A stretch of DNA of 64,000 nt from Jiangella gansuensis DSM 44835 (GCF_000515395.1 NZ_KI911782.1:3966606-4030605), one strand, 5' to 3'; shown: positions 17,256 to 25,495, counted from the stretch's first letter. Numbers and translations: made by a program. Notes: generated by a model from the letters alone, not told the origin.

Positions 17256-18386
17256 ATGGCGAGTCGCGAGCAGGTGGTCGCGTACCGAGCGGCGGTTCAC
17301 GGTCTGACCGGCGCCGGCGTCGGCGCCACGCCTGACGCCGGTGCGGTCCTCGACGTCGGCGCACAGGATCATCCGATCGGTGCGACGGCCCGGCTCGCGC
17401 TCGAGCTGCGCGGCGCCGGCGGTGCTGACATGGTGCTGGTGCACTCGGTCCGGGCCGCGATGCACCTGCACCGGTCGGCCGATCTCGGCCTGCTCGCGGC
17501 CGCCTTGCGCATCGACGACGGCGCCGAGCTCGCCCAGCAGTCCATCGGGCCGTTCGGGCAGGAGATCGGCCCGCGGTTCGGCACCGGCCTGGACGAGGTC
17601 GCGGCCGTCATGGCCGACGTGATGTCCGATGGCCGGCCGCGCACCAAGGGGGAACTGTCCGGCGCGGTGTCGCCTCGGGTCGCCCGGGCACTCGCGCCCT
17701 GGTGCGAGGGCTGCGGCGTTCACCATGTGCACGACGCCCTGTTCCGGTTCGCCACGCTGCAGGCCGGGCTCACCATCGAGGTCGAGTCGCCGCGGGTGTT
17801 CCGGTTCCTGCCGCCGACGGCGCCCGTCCGGCGTCGCGGCGGCCCCGAGCGCGTGGACGACCGCGGCACCCGCGAATCCCGCGCCCAGGTGGTCCGGCGT
17901 TTCGTGCACGCGGCCGGACCGGTGCGCCCGGCTCATCTGGCCGCCTGGCTGAGCCTGACCCCGTCGGCGGCGGGCGGTTGGTGGTCGCTGGTCGAGGACG
18001 AGCTGCACCCGGTGACGGTCGACGGCCGGAAGGGGTGGATGCTGGCGGCCGACATGCCGCTGCTCGAGGACCCGCCGGAGCCGCCCGAGCTGCGGCTGCT
18101 CGGGCCCTACGACCCGGTGACGGAGGTCGTCGATCGTGAGCTCCTGCTGCCCGACGCCGGTGACCGGCGACGGGTGTGGTCGCCGGCGGGCAACCCGGGG
18201 ATCGTCCTGCGCGACGGCGAGATCGCCGGCACCTGGCGGCGGCGCGCGGCGAAGGGACGGCTCGACATCGCGGTGACCACCTTCGACGGGCTCCCGGACG
18301 GCTGGGCGGATGCGATCCACGGTGACGCCCAGGCGGTCGGGCGCTTCTTCGGCGCCTCTGACGTCCGAGTCGGAATGGCGTCCTGA
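17256..18386 (+). CDS. winged-helix DNA-binding protein, AlkZ/YcaQ-like (HTH_42)
   Basis: 376 residues. The order of elements (N-terminal helices with a VLVHSVRAAMHLH block, then RPRTKGELS winged-helix repeats, then PVRPAHLAAWLSL, then LLGPYDPVTEVVDRELLLPD and GIVLRDGEIAGTWRRR) fits the winged-helix family of AlkZ-type DNA glycosylases, which open interstrand crosslinks or remove alkylated bases. The family's catalytic Gln motif is not obvious, so it may be a non-catalytic or divergent member. ATG at 17256 follows GGGAGG with nine bases between. Confidence 0.7.
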   Translation: MASREQVVAYRAAVHGLTGAGVGATPDAGAVLDVGAQDHPIGATARLALELRGAGGADMVLVHSVRAAMHLHRSADLGLLAAALRIDDGAELAQQSIGPFGQEIGPRFGTGLDEVAAVMADVMSDGRPRTKGELSGAVSPRVARALAPWCEGCGVHHVHDALFRFATLQAGLTIEVESPRVFRFLPPTAPVRRRGGPERVDDRGTRESRAQVVRRFVHAAGPVRPAHLAAWLSLTPSAAGGWWSLVEDELHPVTVDGRKGWMLAADMPLLEDPPEPPELRLLGPYDPVTEVVDRELLLPDAGDRRRVWSPAGNPGIVLRDGEIAGTWRRRAAKGRLDIAVTTFDGLPDGWADAIHGDAQAVGRFFGASDVRVGMAS

Positions 18387-18523
18387 CCAGGACACGCCGG
18401 GCTTGATCGGGGCCGGACGTGGCGGACGGGCGATCAGTCGTGCACAATAGAACCCGTCGATCAGATCCATCCGTCGGCGCGAGGCCGCAGGGGAAGGCGT
18501 CCCTCGAACCGCAGGAGGATCCG

Positions 18524-19018
18524 GTGACGACACGTGGCGTCCTGTACGTCCACGCCGCTACGTCGGCGCTCTGCCCGCACATTGAGTGGGCAGTGGCCGG
18601 CGCTCTTGGTGTGCGCGTCAAGCTCGAATGGAGCCCGCAGCCCGCCTCGCCCGGCACCTACCGGGCGGAGTTCTCATGGCAGGGTGCGGCGGGCACCGGC
18701 GCCAAGCTCGCCTCGGCGCTGCGCGGGTGGTTGCATCTGCGCTTCGAGGTCACCGAGGAGCCCAGCGCCGGCTGCGAGGGTGCGCGCTACTCCTACACGC
18801 CGAGCCTCGGCGTCTTCCACGCCGTCACGGGCGTGCACGGCGACATCATGATCCCCGAAGACCGCATCAAGGCAGCCGTCCTGAAGGCGTCCCTCGGCGA
18901 GGTCGACCTCGAGGACGAGATGCGCCGGCTGCTCGGCGCGCCCTGGGACGAGGAGCTCGAACCGTTCCGGTACGCCGGCGACGGCGCGCCCGTCCGCTGG
19001 CTGCACCAGGTCGTCTGA
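18524..19018 (+). CDS. DUF3145 family protein
   Basis: 164 residues. The text LYVHAATSALCPHIEWAV, SALRGWLHLRFEVTEEPS, GARYSYTPSLGVFHAVTG and the ending FRYAGDGAPVRWLHQVV is that of the actinobacterial DUF3145 family. Its function is unknown, but it is often close to the fab cluster, as here, where accD lies about 1 kb downstream in convergent orientation. The GTG start has GGAGGATCC immediately before it. A perfect 14-bp stem hairpin follows at 19193, but a separate promoter lies between. Confidence 0.85.
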   Translation: MTTRGVLYVHAATSALCPHIEWAVAGALGVRVKLEWSPQPASPGTYRAEFSWQGAAGTGAKLASALRGWLHLRFEVTEEPSAGCEGARYSYTPSLGVFHAVTGVHGDIMIPEDRIKAAVLKASLGEVDLEDEMRRLLGAPWDEELEPFRYAGDGAPVRWLHQVV

Positions 19019-19068
19019 GTCGGGACAGGACGGGTTCGTGAGGGGCAAAATTCCCGCGAGACAAGCCC

Positions 19069-19097
19069 TTCACAACGAGCCAAGTCGCCGGTATGGT
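19069..19097 (+). promoter_or_regulatory. sigma-70-type promoter upstream of a candidate small RNA
   Basis: TTCACA (19069-19074) and TATGGT (19092-19097) are separated by 17 bases. No protein start follows; the next element is the structured segment ending in a terminator hairpin. Confidence 0.5.
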
Positions 19098-19103
19098 CAC
19101 GGA

Positions 19104-19223
19104 CTAGTGACACACCCACAGACGTGGCCGCTCCGGCATCGGTGGTTGTCCCCGGCCCGGTGACCGGGAAATACAGCGGCCTCACCACGTGCGAGCGCCC
19201 CGGACCAACGGTCCGGGGCGCTC
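19104..19223 (+). ncRNA. candidate structured small RNA, about 120 nt
   Basis: Bounded by the promoter at 19069-19097 and the hairpin at 19193-19223. Inside, ACGTGG (19122-19127) pairs with CCACGT (19185-19190), CCGCT with AGCGG (19128-19132 with 19175-19179), and two inner hairpins form: CCG/CGG at 19133-19142 and CCCGG-TGA-CCGGG at 19156-19168. This gives a closed multibranch fold plus a terminator. It has no open frame with a ribosome site. I do not recognise it as a known class. It could instead be the 3' end of the DUF3145 transcript. Confidence 0.45.
19193..19223 (+). terminator. intrinsic terminator-type hairpin
   Basis: A perfect 14-bp stem (GAGCGCCCCGGACC with its complement) with a three-base loop AAC. 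The T-run is missing, as is common in actinomycetes. It ends either the DUF3145 transcript or the small-RNA candidate. Confidence 0.6.
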
Positions 19224-19271
19224 CGTGCGTTCGGTGCCGGTCGGCTTGCTGACCTGAGGTGTGTCGGGATG

Positions 19272-19368
19272 CCTTGCTATGGGCACCTGTACGCCAGGAC
19301 TCCGGGCGCGGCGAACGGCAATGGCGGGTGGTTTGGTGGGGCCAGAGCGCGCCCAAACCACCCGCCAT
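19272..19368 (+). repeat. palindromic repeat element, copy A
   Basis: Begins CCTTGCTATGGGCACCTGTA and ends in a hairpin whose arms (19321-19336 and 19353-19368) are 16-base exact complements of ATGGCGGGTGGTTTGG. A second copy lies in inverted orientation at 19851-19932. The layout resembles a REP/REPIN-like or miniature mobile element. Confidence 0.6.
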
Positions 19369-19420
19369 CGACTCATCGGCGCACCGGGCTGCGGCGTCGT
19401 CGCGGTCCGCCCGCACAGGT

Positions 19421-19480
19421 CCGGAGCGTCAGCCGCCGGCCCGGGGCGTCAGCCGTCGGTCCGGAGTGTCAGCCGTCGTC
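19421..19480 (+). repeat. three tandem 20-bp repeats
   Basis: Three adjacent 20-base units (19421-19440, 19441-19460, 19461-19480) of the form CCGGAGCGTCAGCCGCCGGC with up to a few changes each. They lie between the inverted element copies and just before the CGATCAGGTG cluster. Confidence 0.55.
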
Positions 19481-19489
19481 CCGGCTGGA

Positions 19490-19671
19490 CGATCAGGTGA
19501 CCGATCGCGCCGCAATGCCGTGCCGAGGTCACCTGATCGTTTTGTGTCCACATGCTGGAGACGATCAGGTGCACGACCGACGTCGTCCCCGGGCGCTGTC
19601 GTCACCTGATCGTCGCCACGGACCGATCAGGTGACACATCGACGATCAGGTGGCGCATCGACGATCAGGTG
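19490..19671. repeat. cluster of seven CGATCAGGTG motifs
   Basis: The 10-mer occurs on the plus strand at 19490, 19562, 19624, 19643 and 19662, and inverted at 19530 and 19603. The last three are exactly 19 bases apart. The flanking base is usually A, giving ACGATCAGGTG. Seven copies in 182 bases is far beyond chance for a 10-mer. They may be protein-binding sites or the decayed core of the element bounded by copies A and B. Confidence 0.65.
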
Positions 19672-19850
19672 GGCACCCGGCGGCACCCCGCGATGCCCCG
19701 CGGCACCGGGTCAAGCGGGCCGCCGCCGCGTCGGGCGCACTGGCCCGGGCCGCGGAGGGCTCCATCGGCACGCCGGGTGGTACCTGTGTCGTCACCTGCG
19801 GCGGCTGACGGCCCGAGCGCTGGGGGCGGGCCGGTGCGCCGGGAATGGTG

Positions 19851-19932
19851 ATGACGGGTGGTTTGGTGGGGCCAGGGCGCCACCAAACCACCCGCCATCG
19901 AACGCCGGTGTGTATAGGTGTCCATTGCAAAG
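19851..19932 (-). repeat. palindromic repeat element, copy B (inverted)
   Basis: Read on the minus strand it starts CTTTGCAATGGACACCTATA and carries the same GGCGGGTGGTTTGGTGG hairpin, with arms 19851-19868 and 19881-19898 and one mismatch. It is 15 or so bases shorter than copy A in the spacer. It lies about 60 bases from the 3' end of the accD-type gene. Confidence 0.6.
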
Positions 19933-19991
19933 CCGCCGGCCCACCGTCCCTACCTGCGACGATGGACCGACGGCGAGGATGCGCGACCCGC

Positions 19992-21446
19992 TTAGAGCGG
20001 GATGTTGCCGTGAGAGCCGCGGCGGGCCGGGGTCTCCGCGATCGCCCGGGCCAGTGCGGTCCGGGTCTGCGCCGGCGCGATGATCTCGTCGACGACGCCG
20101 ATCTCGACGGCGCGGTCGAGGCTGCCCGTGATCCGTTGGTGTTCCTCGGCCAGTTCCGCCTCCACCTGGGGACGCACGTCGGGTGCGACCTCGGCGAGCT
20201 TGCGCCGGTGCAGGATGCGCACCGCCGCGACGGCGCCCATGACGGCGACCTCGGCGGTCGGCCAGGCGAACACCCGGGTGGCGCCCAGCGCGCGGGAGTT
20301 CATCGCGATGTACGCGCCGCCGTAGACCTTCCGCGTCACGAGTGTCACCCGGGGCACGGAGGCCTCGGCGAAAGCGTGCAGCAGCTTGGCGCCGCGGCGG
20401 ACGACTCCGTCCCACTCCTGGCCCACGCCGGGCAGATAGCCGGGGACGTCGACGATGACGATCAGCGGAACTCCGAACGCGTCGCACATGCGGACGAACC
20501 GGGCCGCCTTCTCGGCGGAGGTCGAGTCCAGGCAGCCGCCGAGGCGCAACGGGTTGTTGGCGATGACGCCCACGGTGCGCCCGCCGAACCGGCCCAGCGT
20601 GGTGGTGATGTTCGGAGCCCAGCGGGGGTGCAGTTCCAGCCCGGTGCCGGCGTCGAGCACGTCGGTGATGATCGGGTGGACGTCGTAGGCACGCTTGGCC
20701 GATTCCGGCAGGTGCGCGCCGAGATCCACGTCGGCGACGCCGTCGGCGTCCAGCTCGCCCTGATCGCCCAGCAGCGAACCCAGCGCCCGCGCCTGGTCCA
20801 GCGCCTCGCGCTCGGTGCTGGCGACGACGTGGACGACGCCGGAGCGCCGGCCGTGCGGCTCCGGGCCGCCCAGCCGCAGCATGTCGACGTCCTCGCCGGT
20901 GACCGAGCGGACGACCTCCGGGCCGGTGACGAAGACGCGGCCCTCCGGGCCCATGATGACGATGTCGGTGAGGGCCGGGCCGTAGGCGCCGCCGCCCGCC
21001 GCGGGGCCGAGGACGACCGACAGCTGCGGGATGCGGCCCGACGCGCGGGTCATGATCTCGAAGATCTGCCCCACAGCGTGCAACGACAGCACGCCCTCGG
21101 GGAGGCGCGCGCCACCGGAGTGCCAGAGCCCGATGATCGGTACCCCGTCCGCCAGCGCCCGCTCGTAGGCTTCGACGACGACGCGGCAGCCATCCGCGCC
21201 CATCGCGCCGCCCATGACGGTGGCGTCGGAGCAGAAGGCCACGGCCGGGGCACCATGCACGGTGCCCACCGCGGCGAGCATGCCGCTGCGGTCGTCCGGG
21301 CTGATCAGTTCCAGCGACCCGGGGTCGAAGAGGGCCGCGAGCCGGTGGTTCGGGTTGCGCGGGTCCTCCTCGCGCGGTGGCTTGGCGGGCTTCCCGGCGG
21401 GGGCGGTGGACTTGTCCGAGGCGGGACGATCGGCGAGCGCTGTCAT
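19992..21446 (-). CDS. accD: acyl-CoA carboxylase beta subunit (carboxyltransferase)
   Basis: 484 residues. Both halves of the carboxyltransferase (crotonase-fold) are present: the N-half with GLWHSGGARLPEGV and GPAAGGGAYGPALTDI, and the C-half with VDVPGYLPGVGQEWDGVVRRGAKLL, RKVYGGAYIAMNSRALGA and AWPTAEVAVMGAVAAVRIL. It transfers CO2 from biotin on the alpha subunit to acetyl- or propionyl-CoA, making the extender for FAS. Being last in the fab cluster suggests it supplies malonyl-CoA. ATG overlaps the fabF stop by one base and has AGGAGG before it. No alpha (biotin) subunit is in the window. Confidence 0.93.
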   Translation of the reverse strand: MTALADRPASDKSTAPAGKPAKPPREEDPRNPNHRLAALFDPGSLELISPDDRSGMLAAVGTVHGAPAVAFCSDATVMGGAMGADGCRVVVEAYERALADGVPIIGLWHSGGARLPEGVLSLHAVGQIFEIMTRASGRIPQLSVVLGPAAGGGAYGPALTDIVIMGPEGRVFVTGPEVVRSVTGEDVDMLRLGGPEPHGRRSGVVHVVASTEREALDQARALGSLLGDQGELDADGVADVDLGAHLPESAKRAYDVHPIITDVLDAGTGLELHPRWAPNITTTLGRFGGRTVGVIANNPLRLGGCLDSTSAEKAARFVRMCDAFGVPLIVIVDVPGYLPGVGQEWDGVVRRGAKLLHAFAEASVPRVTLVTRKVYGGAYIAMNSRALGATRVFAWPTAEVAVMGAVAAVRILHRRKLAEVAPDVRPQVEAELAEEHQRITGSLDRAVEIGVVDEIIAPAQTRTALARAIAETPARRGSHGNIPL

Positions 21447-22705
21447 CAGGCCCTCCTGAAGGCGAGGACGACGTTGTGCCCGCCGAACCCGAACGAGTCG
21501 TTCAGGGCGGCCAGCGGACCGTCGTCGAGTTTCCGCGGGGTGGTGCGGACGATGTCGAGGTTGATGTCGTCGTCGACGTCATCGACGTTCGCCGTGGGCG
21601 GTACGAGACCGTGGTGCAGGCTGAGCACCGTAGCGAGGGACTCGACAGCGCCGGCGCCGCCGAGCAGGTGCCCGATCATCGACTTCGGTGCCGTGACCGG
21701 GATCGAGGTGACGCGGTCCCCGAAGACCGCGTTGAGGGCCACCGACTCCGCGATGTCGCCGACGGGTGTGGAGGTGGCGTGGCAGTTCACATGGCCGACG
21801 TCGTCGGGCGAGAGTTCGCCGTCGGTCAGCGCCTTGCGGATCGCCGAGATGACACCAGCTCCGGTCGGCTCAGGCTGGGCGATGTGGTGCGCGTCGGCGC
21901 TCATGCCGGCACCGGCCACCTCGGCGTAGATCCTCGCGCCCCGTGCCTCCGCGTGCTCGGCGGATTCCAGCACCATCAGGGCGCCGCCCTCGCCGAGCAC
22001 GAAGCCGTCGCGCTGCTTGTCGAACGGCCGGCTGACCACGGTGGGGTCGTCGTCGCGCTTGGACAGCGCCATCATGTTCGCGAACGCGGCGATCGGCAGC
22101 GGGTGGATGACCGCCTCGGCGCCACCGGCCACGACGACGTCGGCCCGGCCGGAGCGGATCATGTCCAGTGCGTACGCGATCGCCTCGGCGCCGGACGAGC
22201 AGGCGCTCACGGGAGTGTGCGCACCGGCCTGTGCCTGCAGCTCGATGCTGACGTTGGCGGCCGGGCTGTTCGGCATGAGCATCGGGATGGCCAGCGGCGA
22301 CACCCGGCGCGGGCCGGAGTCGCGCAGCTGGTCGTAGTTGGAGAGCAGGGTGGTGAGGCCACCGATGCCGGACGCGCACACCACGCCGACCCGCTCCGGG
22401 TCCAGCCCCGCCTCCGACGACCTGCCGGAGAAGCCGGCGTCGGCCCACGCCTCCCGGGCGCAGATGATGGCGAACTGGGCGGCCCGGTCCAGCCGGCGCG
22501 CCTCGACACGCGGCAGGACTTCGGAGGGGTCGACGGCGGCCGGAGCGCCGATCTGCACCGGCAGCTCGGCGACCCACTCCTGGGTCAGCTTGCGCACGCC
22601 GGACCGGCCGGCGAGCAGCGAGTCCCAGCTCGACGCAACATCGCCCCCGACGGGCGTGGTGGCGCCGAGCCCGGTGACGACAACTCGAGCCTGGGAACGC
22701 GACAT
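21446..22705 (-). CDS. fabF: beta-ketoacyl-ACP synthase II
   Basis: 419 residues. Elongating condensing enzyme with the active-site Cys in VSACSSGAEAIAYA, first His in NCHATSTPVGD and second His in SMIGHLLGGAGAVE, and the C-terminal NDSFGFGGHNVVLAF. It extends acyl-ACP with malonyl-ACP in type II fatty-acid synthesis. I start it at ATG 22705 (MSRSQARVVVTGLG), four bases after acpP ends; the longer frame to 22747 overlaps acpP and adds no fold. It is coupled to accD downstream. Confidence 0.95.
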   Translation of the reverse strand: MSRSQARVVVTGLGATTPVGGDVASSWDSLLAGRSGVRKLTQEWVAELPVQIGAPAAVDPSEVLPRVEARRLDRAAQFAIICAREAWADAGFSGRSSEAGLDPERVGVVCASGIGGLTTLLSNYDQLRDSGPRRVSPLAIPMLMPNSPAANVSIELQAQAGAHTPVSACSSGAEAIAYALDMIRSGRADVVVAGGAEAVIHPLPIAAFANMMALSKRDDDPTVVSRPFDKQRDGFVLGEGGALMVLESAEHAEARGARIYAEVAGAGMSADAHHIAQPEPTGAGVISAIRKALTDGELSPDDVGHVNCHATSTPVGDIAESVALNAVFGDRVTSIPVTAPKSMIGHLLGGAGAVESLATVLSLHHGLVPPTANVDDVDDDINLDIVRTTPRKLDDGPLAALNDSFGFGGHNVVLAFRRA

Positions 22706-22709
22706 GATG

Positions 22710-22955
22710 CTACGAACCTGCCTTCTCGATGAACGTGACGGCGTCACCGACGGTGGCCAGGTTCTTGACCTCTTCGTCGGGGATCTTCACGCCGAACTTC
22801 TCCTCGGCCGCGACGACCACCTCGACCATCGACAGCGAGTCGATGTCCAGGTCGTCGGTGAAGGACTTCTCGAGCTGGACGTCCTCAGCGGGAACGCCGG
22901 TGATCTCGTTGACGATCTCGGCGAGGCCCTCGCGGATCTCCTCGGTGCTGGCCAT
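22710..22955 (-). CDS. acpP: acyl carrier protein
   Basis: 81 residues. The phosphopantetheine serine lies in the motif DLDIDSLSMVEVV. Acidic four-helix carrier that shuttles growing acyl chains between FabH, FabF and the reductases. The frame is open upstream to 23042, but MASTEEIREGLAEIV at 22955 is the standard beginning and has GAGGGGAACCG before it. Sits between fabH and fabF as in other actinomycetes. Confidence 0.96.
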   Translation of the reverse strand: MASTEEIREGLAEIVNEITGVPAEDVQLEKSFTDDLDIDSLSMVEVVVAAEEKFGVKIPDEEVKNLATVGDAVTFIEKAGS

Positions 22956-23055
22956 GTCGTTTCGGTTCCCCTCGGTTCTGGTGTGGTGGTGCTGGTCGTG
23001 ACCGACGGTGGTCGGTGACGATCGTAGGCCGCCGCACGTCATCGGGCGGCGACGA

Positions 23056-24081
23056 TCACGGGATCCGGATCACCTGGGCGGCGTACACCAACCCGGCCCC
23101 GAACCCGATGATCAGTGCGAGGTCGCCGCTGCGGGCCTCGCCGGTCTCGAGCATCCGCTCGATGGCCAGCGGGATCGAAGCGGCCGACGTGTTGCCCTGG
23201 GTGGCGATGTCGCGGGCGATGGCGACTCGCTCGGGCAGCTTCAGCTGGCGCGCCATGGCGTCGGTGATGCGCATGTTCGCCTGGTGCGGTACGAACACGT
23301 CGAGGTCGTCGGCGGTGACGCCGGCGGCGGTCAGCGCCTCCTGGGCCACCTTGGCCATCTCGTACGACGCCCAACGGAAGACCGGATTGCCCTGCATCAC
23401 CAGGTGTGGCATGGTCGGGCCGGCCTCGTTGCGCAGGACGTCGCGCCAGTCCTCCCGCTGCCGGATGTGGTCGAGGTGCTGGCCGTCGGAGCCCCAGACG
23501 ACCGGGCCGATGCCGCCGTCGTCGGGGTTCTCGGCCGAGCCCACGACCGCCGCGCCGGCGCCGTCGGCGAACAGGAATGCCGTGGAGCGGTCGGTCTGGT
23601 CGGTGAGGTCGGACAGCCGCTCGACGCCGATCACCAGCACGTGCCGGGCGGTACCGGCCCGCACCATGTCCGAGGCCAGCGAAAGTCCGTAGCAGAAGCC
23701 CGCGCACGCCGCGGAAATGTCGAAGGCCGCCGCCCGTTCAGTGCCGAGCTTGTAGGCGATCTCCGCCGCCGCGGACGGCGTCTGGAACAGGTGCGTGACC
23801 GTCGAGACGATGACGCAGTCGATCTGGGCGGGCTGCACGCCGGCCTCCGCCAGTGCCTTGCCCGCGGCCCCCAGGCTCATGGCGACGACAGTCTCGTCGT
23901 CCGTGGCCCAGCGCCGGCTCTCGATGCCCGAGCGGGTCCGGATCCACTCGTCGGAGGAGTCGATCTGCTCGACGATCTCGGCGTTGGTGATGACCCGGCT
24001 GGGCCGGTACCCGCCGATGCCGAGGATGCGGCTGGCTCGTGCCGGCGCGGCCGGCTGGAGGGTGATTCCGCTCATGTTCAC
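23056..24081 (-). CDS. fabH: beta-ketoacyl-ACP synthase III
   Basis: 341 residues. Catalytic Cys126 in DISAACAGFCYGL, His in VPHQANMRITDAM and Asn in ATQGNTSAASIP. It starts fatty-acid chains by condensing acyl-CoA with malonyl-ACP, and in actinomycetes often prefers branched starters. Its GTG overlaps the fabD stop (GTGA), so it is coupled to FabD. It is distinct from the KAS III-like enzyme at 4.9 kb. Confidence 0.95.
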   Translation of the reverse strand: MNMSGITLQPAAPARASRILGIGGYRPSRVITNAEIVEQIDSSDEWIRTRSGIESRRWATDDETVVAMSLGAAGKALAEAGVQPAQIDCVIVSTVTHLFQTPSAAAEIAYKLGTERAAAFDISAACAGFCYGLSLASDMVRAGTARHVLVIGVERLSDLTDQTDRSTAFLFADGAGAAVVGSAENPDDGGIGPVVWGSDGQHLDHIRQREDWRDVLRNEAGPTMPHLVMQGNPVFRWASYEMAKVAQEALTAAGVTADDLDVFVPHQANMRITDAMARQLKLPERVAIARDIATQGNTSAASIPLAIERMLETGEARSGDLALIIGFGAGLVYAAQVIRIP

Positions 24082-25259
24082 GCCACCGCCTCAGGGTGCA
24101 GCCGGACCAGGGGCTGGCCCGGAGCGACCGGGTCACCGTCCTCGACCAGCCATTCGATGACCGTGCCGCCGTGCCCGGCCGTGACCTCCAGCGAGTCGCG
24201 CAGCGAGCTGACCGTGCCGATGACGTCGCCGGCGGCCAGGTGGTCGCCGGCCTTCGCGCCCGCGGCGGCGAAGGTGCCCTTCATCGGCGCGACGACGAGC
24301 CGCCAGGTCGGGCTGGTGGTGAGGTGGCTGGGCTGGCCGTGCTTCTCGACGAACGCGCGGGCGTCGTCGAGCTGGTCCGGGGTCTTCAGCGCGAACGTCT
24401 CCACGCCAGGCAGTGCCCGCTTGGCCAGGCCGACGAGCGTGCCGGCCGGCGGGACCTCGAGCACGCCGGTGACACCCAGCTCGGCCATGGTCTGCATGCA
24501 CAGGTCCCACCGCACCGGGTTCGACACCTGGTCGACCATGCGGTTGAGGACGTCGCGGCCGTCGTGCACCACATGGCCGTCGCGGTTGGACAGCAGCAGC
24601 GTGCGCGGGTCGTGGGTGCTGATGGACTGCGCGAGGTGGCGCAGCCGCTTCACGGCCGGGGCCATGTGCGTGGTGTGGAACGCGCCGGCAACCGGCAGCG
24701 AGCGCAGCCGGGCACCGGCAGGCGGGTCGGCGGCGAGCGCCTCGAGCTGGGCGGCCGTACCGGCGGCGACCACCTGGCCGGCGCCGTTGACGTTGGCCGG
24801 GGTGAGCCCGTGCTTGGTCAGCGTGGCCAGGACCTCGTCGGCGTCGCCGCCCAGGACGGCGGTCATGCCGGTGGGTGCCGCGCCGGCCGCCTCGGCCATG
24901 CCGCGGCCGCGCTCCCGGACGAAGACCATGGCCTGCTCGGCGGTGATGACGCGCGCTCCGGCGGCCGCGGTGATCTCACCGACACTGTGGCCGGCGACCG
25001 CGCCGACGGTGGTGAACGCGTCGGCCGGGTGCGGGAACAGCGCGAGCGCGGTGACCAGACCCGAGGCGACCAGCAGCGGCTGCGCGACCGCGGTGTCGCG
25101 GATGGTGTCGGCGTCGGCCTCGGTGCCGTAGTGCGCCAGATCGAGGCCGGCGACGGCGGAGAGCCAGTCGATCCGGGCGGCGAAAGACGGCTCCTCGAGC
25201 CATGGGGCGAGGAAGCCTGGCGTCTGGGAGCCCTGGCCGGGCGCGACGATGACGAGCAC
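24078..25259 (-). CDS. fabD: malonyl-CoA:ACP transacylase with C-terminal biotinyl-like domain
   Basis: 393 residues, about 80 longer than usual. Residues 1-310 form a normal FabD: LVIVAPGQGSQTPGFL, active Ser92 in AGHSVGE, His in AGAFHTTHM. It loads malonate from CoA onto ACP. Residues 318-393 read like a biotinyl/lipoyl carrier domain (VVAPMKGTF, AGDVIGTVSSLRDSLEV, GGTVIEWLVEDGDPVAPGQPL), but where the biotin lysine of the AMKM motif should be there is Arg354, so it cannot be modified there. The GTG start is placed by the conserved N-terminus; GAAGG lies almost against it, an unusually short spacing. Confidence 0.93.
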   Translation of the reverse strand: MLVIVAPGQGSQTPGFLAPWLEEPSFAARIDWLSAVAGLDLAHYGTEADADTIRDTAVAQPLLVASGLVTALALFPHPADAFTTVGAVAGHSVGEITAAAGARVITAEQAMVFVRERGRGMAEAAGAAPTGMTAVLGGDADEVLATLTKHGLTPANVNGAGQVVAAGTAAQLEALAADPPAGARLRSLPVAGAFHTTHMAPAVKRLRHLAQSISTHDPRTLLLSNRDGHVVHDGRDVLNRMVDQVSNPVRWDLCMQTMAELGVTGVLEVPPAGTLVGLAKRALPGVETFALKTPDQLDDARAFVEKHGQPSHLTTSPTWRLVVAPMKGTFAAAGAKAGDHLAAGDVIGTVSSLRDSLEVTAGHGGTVIEWLVEDGDPVAPGQPLVRLHPEAVA

Positions 25260-25406
25260 CCTTCAAGCCTGGCCGTTACCAGGACGTAGGAGGGGTCGGC
25301 TGCAGTCACAAGGTCGTCCCACTAACTTTGGGGGTTTCCCACAACGTCTGCCGCCGCGGAAATGACCACGTGCAGGATGGGTGCACCCGCTCCACCACCC
25401 ATGCAT

Positions 25407-25439
25407 GCCTGGTGAAGCGAACAAACGCCTGGTGAAGCG
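25407..25439. promoter_or_regulatory. two 13-bp direct repeats upstream of fabD, candidate FasR site
   Basis: GCCTGGTGAAGCG occurs at 25407-25419 and 25427-25439, exactly 20 bases apart (two helical turns), about 150-180 bases upstream of the fabD start and beside the gene for the FasR-type regulator. Direct repeats on one helix face are a plausible activator site. Confidence 0.4.
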
Positions 25440-25495
25440 GGGGTGACGCGCGGTCGACGCAACGCGCCGGACGACGTGAGCGCGGCCGGAGCGCG

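Noticed and set aside
16886-18386. Restriction-modification system suggested by the C-protein-like regulator
   Set aside because: The neighbours are an FMN-barrel fragment and an AlkZ-like protein; no nuclease or methyltransferase is present.
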